Of a stretch of DNA of 52,698 bases, positions 46,857 to 52,698 are shown piece after piece. Under the pieces are notes generated by a model. The model ran no database searches and was not told the DNA's origin. It worked only from the letters and a program-made list of their open reading frames with translations. The position numbers were made by a program, and so were the translations under genes. The stretch comes from Gymnopilus junonius (lineage: Eukaryota; Basidiomycota; Agaricomycetes; Agaricales; Galerinaceae), in contig JADNYJ010000241.1 in assembly GCA_015501075.1 (NCBI GenBank), positions 1 through 52,698 of the forward strand, read 5' to 3'. Within the stretch, counting starts at the first letter, position 1; each line of letters begins with the position of its first letter.

Positions 46857-48054
46857 AGCTTGAACTCCCAATGATAGAATAGAATTTATGAAATTCAGGG
46901 TGTATTCTAGACTGAATAGTTTACAGAGACAGGTCAAGAACTTTACATAGTGCATTCTTTTTGCCAGTTGGTGAATTCAATGATGTTCGCCGAACAATTG
47001 TGACGCTCGGTTACTTCGGATAACGGACAGCTGGTCAGCCGATGGAATTATTCTCGGTAATTTATCATGATAACGTTGGTCTCGACCACCATGATCGATA
47101 TGCCTCCCCTGCCTGCGAATCTCCTGAGTCCTCTGAGGAATTGCTCTTTGTACATTCTAAAAGCTTTCTTCTCCCTGTAGAAAGATGGCTGTAATTAGTG
47201 GAATTAATAACTTAAAGTGTATACTAGTTATCTGATTGACTTACGGCGGCCCCATGTTACGTCCTGGAAGAACGAGATTCGAAGAACAGTTAACTGAACT
47301 ACTGGAAATACTCAAACTGTGTCGGCATCTGCGCTGAGGAATTGCGTTCGCCGGTCCGATCGACCGAGACGCGTGGGAGTCGGGGAGATCGATGAATGCG
47401 TTCAGTGTTGACTTTGACCACTACCACCACCTTGCTACTAATCTCTCCCACAAAACGTGCTCTAACAGCCTTTCGCAGACGGCAATGCGACTGGGATATT
47501 CGTAGAGGCTGCCGTTCGTACGTAATCGGCATCTTTGACATTATAAAAACATCTAACTACATATTATCTCCCAAAGCACGATTTTCCTCCCATGTGCAAC
47601 TGCCAACGGCATTGAGGGAGCCTCCCAAGCATAAAGTTGGCCCAAGATAAGTTGATTCGTAACACCTCTGTCTCCTCTTCTTTAGGGTCCCGTTTCTCTC
47701 CACTTCCGGTCACCGAGTCGCCCGCCCTTCCATCAGCCATCTGTCACATCCATCAACACTATGTTCCCCATCTCCCTATAAGCTGAGTGGAAGGACGGAA
47801 GGTTGATAAGGATTTCATTTGTTTGATTAGGCTGGGAAGGGTGAGAGTCCTCGAGGGTTGCTGGACTGACTGATCACGGCGGGCGATAAGGCTGTGGCTA
47901 AGGTCAAGGAGAATGACGAGGTTCAGCGCATACATAGTAAGTCATTTCCTTTTCTTCTTCATTCTCTACAATTTGCCCTTCGGTCTCTCAATTTTTATCT
48001 GGGAGTCATCTATTTGAATCGTGTTTTGTTACCGTTGTTCAGGAAGAGTTTAAC
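46857..48054. other. Intergenic region up to the Ty3/gypsy LTR
   Basis: Short frames only (for example 47299-47541 minus, 47396-47650 plus) with no recognised motif. The right end is the insertion site of the retroelement; its other flank is outside the window. Confidence 0.45.
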
Positions 48055-48507
48055 TGTTACAATGTTGACAACAGAACCTAATCTGATAAGATAAGGTCTG
48101 GCATAGTAGTCATAGAGGTCGTTCGATGAAGTCCACTCAGGTATTGTCTTCGACAGAAGAGTGCCTTAGTGGTTCAAGTTTGTCTCGGTTGTTACAAGAG
48201 ATAATATTCTCAAGAACAAGCTAAGGAATACATGTAGACTAGCTACGGTTATATACTATTTGGGTTTGATAATAATATAATGAAACAAAGATAAAACAAG
48301 GGGAATTGGAACGGGGTGATCATCATCAGGGCAGTACAAGGGATGATGATCAAGAGGAAAGATTGTCCGCATACGTGTAAGAAAGTAAATGATCATCTTG
48401 CAAGCAAAGATGATCATGAAGAAACTATAAATAGTAAATCATTCAGTAAATGATAAGAAAAGAAAATGGGGTGCATGATAAGATAAACGAAATGAGGAGT
48501 CATAACA
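48055..48507 (-). repeat. 3' LTR of the Ty3/gypsy element, 453 bp
   Basis: On the plus strand the segment begins TGTTACAATG and ends GAGTCATAACA, giving the inverted TGTTA...TAACA ends expected of an LTR. It directly follows the polypurine tract on the element's strand. The second LTR lies outside the window, so the length cannot be confirmed by comparison. Confidence 0.75.
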
Positions 48508-48519
48508 TTACCCCCCTAC
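48508..48519 (-). promoter_or_regulatory. Polypurine tract of the Ty3/gypsy element
   Basis: On the minus strand the sequence reads GTAGGGGGGTAA immediately before the LTR end TGTTATGACTCC. A G-run touching the 3' LTR is the standard plus-strand primer site for reverse transcription. Confidence 0.75.
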
Positions 48520-48540
48520 TAAGAATTGAAGCCCCTGGCT

Positions 48541-49743
48541 TCAATAATGGGGTTCCCCGGTCATGTTGTTGTCTGCCTCTTCTCCTTGCCAGCTGTCGTA
48601 GGCTCCATTGTGCCAATCGTTCGGCGCATTGTCGATGTCGTCGACATGTGCTAGTTGTTCCTCTGTGAATTCATAGGCATAGCCTACAAATTCCCCGTCA
48701 CTTCATCGGATCGGTCGTCGACTACAATCGATCGAGTTGTGGCCTGGATGATACTGGCGGCAGTGACAGCAGCGGTAGTTGCAGCAGTCCGCCTGCCAGT
48801 GGTTCGCGCTGCTGCAAACAAAGCAGCATCATCGTGGACTTGGTTGGGGGTTCATTGGGTTATGGGGAGGTCGGAAAGGAGTCTGGGGTCGGGATAGTAG
48901 AGAAGGGGATTCAGTGTAGGAAGGAGGGTTGTTACGGGCAGCATTCTGGGCAGAGGTCATCTGCATGGTGGTGAGGGCATGCCTTCGGGGAAAGGTGGTG
49001 GGCAGTGTGGTCAGGGGTGGTGCAAGGGAGCATGTTGGAATGGGTCCTGGGGAGTAGTCGTTGATGGAGACAGTGTTGATGAACCATTGGTCGCTAGGAG
49101 GAATGGGCGGATGGGTCTGCGGGGCAGTGTCATAAACAGAGGGAAGGTGGTAAGGTTCTTCCTCAGACCTAATAGCAGATGTAGTGGTAGGAGGGCATTC
49201 TCCTCATCGTCTGCTGCTAACGAGGAGAGGGTTGATGACTCTTTTGAGCCTGAAGCGTATAAGGGTTTTGAACAGTTGTAGTGACTTCATTTGAGACGCC
49301 TTAACTATTTCATGGTGGCACTGGGTTCGGTCAGTTTCATTCTTGAACTGGCAGAGAGTATCCCTAAGAAAGGGATTGGATACGAGAACTTCAAGGGCGG
49401 TGGAGTAACGGCGGGGATGGTTAAGGAACTGTTCAAGTTCCTTGTGAGTTAGCTGTTGGAAATTGACGAAGTCAAGTAAGTTGAGGAAGTCCTCAACAGA
49501 GCAAAGGGGGGCATGTACCATAGGGATGGGAGGTGGGTATCTGGTGGAGGGGGCATCGTTCGGATCGGGTGAATCGGAAGAGGAATCCATCTGGGATAGA
49601 CAGACTTCAGCTCTGGTATGAGAGGAGGAAGTGGCGGGGGTAGGCAAAGGTGCATTTGCCTGGGCCAGGCGGATGCGTATGTCAGAGGGAGACGAGTTGG
49701 GAGCGGAGGCAGTAGCGCGGGTTCGAGTGGAAAAGCGAGGCAT
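48541..49743 (-). pseudogene. Gag-like proline-rich protein with two CCHC zinc knuckles, encoded 3' of pol
   Basis: A single frame from ATG 49743 (MPRFSTRTRATASAPNS) to TGA 48541 spans 400 codons and is interrupted only by three TGA codons (49204-49206, 48829-48831, 48703-48705). Each follows a CGA, so each was probably a second CGA (Arg-Arg to Arg-stop). The protein has a Ser/Pro-rich start, a helical middle (EDFLNLLDFVNFQQLTHKEL), a long Pro-rich stretch, then two zinc knuckles: C-x2-C-x4-H-x4-C at 48784-48825 and C-x2-C-x6-H-x4-C at 48724-48771, and an acidic end (TEEQLAHVDDIDN). These are nucleocapsid-like features, yet the gene lies between the chromodomain end of pol and the 3' LTR, in the same orientation. 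It is either an unusual gag placement or an extra RNA-binding protein. Confidence 0.8.
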
Positions 49744-49796
49744 GTTGTAGAAGTTGACGAAGTAACTGAAGAAATAAAGGAGCTGGTTCACCTTCT

Positions 49797-50122
49797 TTAT
49801 AGGTGTTCCAAGTATTCCTCAAGGATCATCTTCAGTTTCTTGATCAGGCATTTTGATGCCTTCTCCTTGACCGGGGTGATGGTTTCAGTCTCCCATCTTG
49901 AGGTCTCTCTGTCGATCATCTGGACTGTAATAATAGCCTTCCTTTCATATATGTTGTTCCAGGGTATATTTTGGGTAGAGGGGCCGGTGGTTCACAGGCA
50001 AATTTCCATTCCCAGTACGTGATTTTCGTTTCTTCAGGGGTTGGTGGAGGTTTCGGGAATGTGAATAAGTCGATCATGAAGGTATCATCGACGTAGAGTG
50101 GGGATGTGGTGTTCAAGCTCAT
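49797..50122 (-). pseudogene. Small ORF between pol and the gag-like gene, frameshifted
   Basis: The ATG at 50122 overlaps the pol stop in an ATGA arrangement. The frame reads MSLNTTSPLYVDDTFMIDLF and TYWEWKFACEPPAPLPK, then a two-base shift at a TATATATG tract (about 49945-49955) leads to a second frame with VQMIDRETSRWETETITPVK and KKLKMILEEYLEHL, ending at TAA 49797. Together about 107 residues would be encoded. No known domain was recognised. The stop-start overlap with pol and the 53-bp gap to the next ORF suggest translation from the same transcript by reinitiation; that is inference. Confidence 0.6.
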
Positions 50123-52698
50123 GATTGGTACGGAGGTAGAGAGTGAAGTTGTTTGTAAACTTCAAGTTTCTCCGATGTGTTGGCAAGATTCGATCCAGGT
50201 TCCCACAATGCCTCGGTTATAGGATAGCCGAGCCATTTGACGTAGTATTGGTAGCGTCCATTTCTGTACTTTTGATGGTTCAGAATGGTTTCAACTTCGT
50301 ATTCTGGTTCTCCATCAATCATTTCAGGGGGTGGTTGTGTGAAGTTTCGGCCATGAACCTGTGTTTCCGTGTAGGGCATTAACAACATTGCATGGAAGAT
50401 GTCATGAATCTTCCACGTCTTTGGCAGTTGTAGCTGATATGTGAGAGGTCCTAGGACATGTTTGATCTTGAATGGTCCTTCTCTTCTCGGTGCCAGCTTC
50501 TTGTTGTACCATGTCTTGAGATTCCTTGAGTCGAGCCATACCTTTTGTTCTTCTTTGAATGGTACGAAGTTGGATTTCCATTGATCAGCCATTCTTGCTC
50601 TAGCCAGTTCGTGCATGGCAAGGGCTTCCTTCCTGTCCAAGATGAGGTTCTTCAGCTTCTCCTCTACAGAGGGAAACTTTGTATTTTCGAACATGGTGGG
50701 AATAGCGACAGGATTAGTTCCAAACATAAGTTCGAATGGGGTCTTTTGCCTGTCGGCGTGTCTTCGATCATTGTGGACAAATTCCAGGGTGCCAACATGT
50801 TGTTTCCAAGTGGTTGGGTTAGAGGAACAATAGATAGCGAGATATGCTTCTATTTCCTGATTGAATCATTCAGTGGTACCATCCGACTGAGGGTGATACA
50901 CCGTTGACAGTTTCGACTTGATTCCAAGAAGTTTGAGCAGTTCTTGGAACATTCTTGCCATGAATTGGGGTCCTCTATCAGAAATGATACTGTCCAGTAG
51001 GCCAAATCACTTGAATAGGTTGTCCTGAAGGAGTAATGCCGCTCCTTCTTGCGAAAGAGTTTTCGAGCAAGGCATGATGATTATCCCATTTGTAAGTCCG
51101 TGATCGACCACGATCAATAAAGAGTCATATCTGTCAATGCTAGGGAGGTCCGTGATCATATCCATGGAGCATTGTGCGAATGGTCTCATGGATTTGGCTC
51201 CTTCAATTGGGTGTAAGGAGGGATTTGCTGGGTTTCAGTTGATCTTGAATTGTTGGCATTGTCTGCACCCTTTGACATAGTTCTTGACAAATGTTCACAT
51301 TCCGGGCCACCAGTATAGTTGTCATACAGCATTGTACATTTCCAGTTCTCTGGAGTGTCCTGCGGTGACCGAGTCGTGGTACATCGCGATGATTTTCCTG
51401 CGTAGTTCTTGATCATCAGGAATATAATTCTTCTTCTTGTAAAAGATTAGTTCACCGATGCCTTCCATTTGCATTGTCTCCTAGTCATCTAAGTCTTTTG
51501 TGAGATTTCGAGGTCCTTCTTGTGTTAGGAGTTTCAATGTGTCGACTACGTCCTTGTCCTGTTTCCTTGATTGGACAATTTCTATTTGGAGATCGGCGTC
51601 AATCAAATTTATAAATAGATTCTCTGGAAGGAGAATCTTGTCTTCATTATCATGATCCTCATCGGGGATCATGTCCGGTCTTCGTGAAAGGGCATCCGAT
51701 TGAACCATTTTACTTCTGGGGAGGTGGACCAGTTGTATATCATATTCTGAGAGGAATAGAGACCATCTTGCTTGGCATCTATTCAATTTTTGAGTACTTC
51801 TAAAGTACGTCAAATTCTTGTGATTGGAATAGATGATCATTGTGAATGTCGATCCTTGAATGTAATGTCTCCATTCTTTGAGGGATCGGATCATCGCCAA
51901 TAGTTCTCTGTCATAAATCTCGTAGTTTCTCTCAGTGGGAGAGAACGTCTTCGAGATGAATGCCACTGGTGTCTCGGTCTATTGCTGTCTAATTGTGTTA
52001 AAACTGCTCCAGATGCATTTTGATGTGTCGCATTCGATCTGGAATTGTTTTGTAGTGTCCGGCATGGTCAAGATGGGTTCTTCTGTGAATTTTCATTTCA
52101 GTAGTTCGAATGATTTCTTGGCATCTTCATTCCATTCGAAGCTACAGTCCTTTTTTAATAGCTCGTTAAGCACGCAGCTATTTCCGAATATTTCCTGATA
52201 AATCACCTGTAAAAGTTTCCGAATCCTAAGAAGGATCGGACCTGTTTTACGTTCTTCGGTTCCGGCCAGTCAGCTATACCACTGAGTTTCGAAGGGTCCA
52301 TCGAGATCGTTCCTTCTTGGATAATCATTCCAAGATAATCGATTTTTGTTTGGGCGAATGCGCATTTTTCCGGTTTCAAATACAAGTCGTTGTCCTGGAG
52401 TATTTGAAGTACTTCCTTCATTATCTGTTCCAGTTTCTTCTTATCTTTGTGGAAGATGAGAATGTCATCCATGTAAATGATAATGAAACCTTGATGGATG
52501 ACGTCTTTGAACATCGAGTCCATCATTGACTGGAAGGTCGCCGGTGAGTTGCACATGCCGAAAAACATGACCGTTGGTTCGAATAGTCCTTTGTTCATTT
52601 GAATGCTGCTTTCCATTGGTCGCCATCCTTGATCCGGATATTGTTATAACCCCATCAGACGTCGAGCTTAGTGAAATACTTGGCTCCTTTGAAGTTTA
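50119..52698 (-). pseudogene. Pol polyprotein: RT, RNase H, integrase, chromodomain; many nonsense codons
   Basis: From the right edge the minus strand encodes the RT palm with the polymerase motif YMDDIL (about 52455-52480) and [20 protein letters not shown], RNase H (about 51730-52080: FSPTERNYEIYDRELLAMI, HKNLTYF, QSDALSRRPDM), the integrase zinc-binding region (YHDS...GH, then GCRQCQQF), the core ([27 protein letters not shown]) and a chromodomain (YEVETILN, YYVKWLGY, LWEP) ending at 50119. RNase H to the end is one frame broken only by stops: TGA at 52093, 51322, 51295, 51235, 51007 and 50866, TAG at 51979 and 51481. Further TGA codons lie at 52655 and 52203, with indels near 52160 and 52605. 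The TGA codons sit where Arg is expected. The RNase H motif usually YSDHKNL reads YSNHKNL. Confidence 0.92.

Larger units (their letters stand above)
48055..52698 (-). mobile_element. Ty3/gypsy chromovirus-type LTR retrotransposon, decayed, 5' half outside the window
   Basis: On the minus strand the order is reverse transcriptase, RNase H, integrase with zinc-binding HHCC region, chromodomain, a small ORF, a proline-rich CCHC protein, polypurine tract and 3' LTR. RT before RNase H before integrase plus a chromodomain marks the Ty3/gypsy chromovirus group. The 5' LTR and any upstream gag or protease lie to the right of the window. Coding frames carry at least eleven TGA stops at expected Arg positions plus frameshifts, so the copy is dead, although the LTR and ORF order are well preserved. 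Confidence 0.92.

Overview
This window looks like a repeat-rich, partly decayed stretch of a basidiomycete (probably Agaricomycetes) chromosome. Evidence: genes split by 50-70 nt GT-AG introns; families typical of mushroom-forming fungi (a Cys-pair/coiled-coil/F-box protein, a short secreted Kre9/Knh1-type protein, a tungstate-binding PBP-like protein); and fungal hAT, Ty3/gypsy and RecQ-fragment repeats. No prokaryotic operon structure, rRNA, tRNA or CRISPR array was seen. All calls come from reading the sequence; no database search was possible.

Layout. 1-155: 5' end of an unknown minus-strand gene. 714-5450: a complete 4.7-kb hAT transposon with matching 8-bp target duplications, terminal inverted repeats, CCCGTC-rich subterminal repeats and a multi-exon transposase carrying one nonsense codon in its dimerisation domain. 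6319-10114: three small host genes (PBP-like tungstate-binding protein with a damaged N-terminus, a Kre9/Knh1-like secreted protein, a His/Ala-rich secreted protein). 11219-11926: a 692-bp non-autonomous hAT-type element. 13863-19433: an intact membrane-anchored coiled-coil/Cys-rich protein, an F-box gene with an in-frame stop near its end, and a broken VapA/VapB-like gene. 25637-27027: a pseudogene paralogue of the coiled-coil/Cys-rich protein. 27671-28326: a HAD-hydrolase pseudogene. 29243-32504: a 3.2-kb TIR element with 42-bp tandem repeats. 34585-35888: a 1.3-kb element with 147-bp near-perfect inverted repeats and 9-bp target duplications that carries fragments of a RecQ-like helicase and of another protein. 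35.9-46.5 kb: gene-poor DNA with scattered exon-like relics. 46557-46856: 3' fragment of an NAD-dependent epimerase/SDR. 48055 to the right edge: a decayed Ty3/gypsy chromovirus on the minus strand.

The most unusual points are: (i) the Ty3/gypsy element carries two extra open frames after pol, the second a proline-rich protein with two CCHC-type zinc knuckles (gag-like), so gag-like coding lies 3' of integrase; (ii) its stops are nearly all TGA where arginine CGA is expected, a CpG-deamination/RIP-like signature, and one RNase H catalytic Asp has become Asn by the opposite-strand version of the same change; (iii) an uncharacterised type-II membrane protein family with a nine-cysteine C-terminal domain is present as one intact gene and one multiply frameshifted copy 12 kb away; (iv) a gene-fragment-carrying (Pack-type) TIR element. 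The host genes are not an operon and I see no shared pathway beyond several being secreted or cell-surface proteins.
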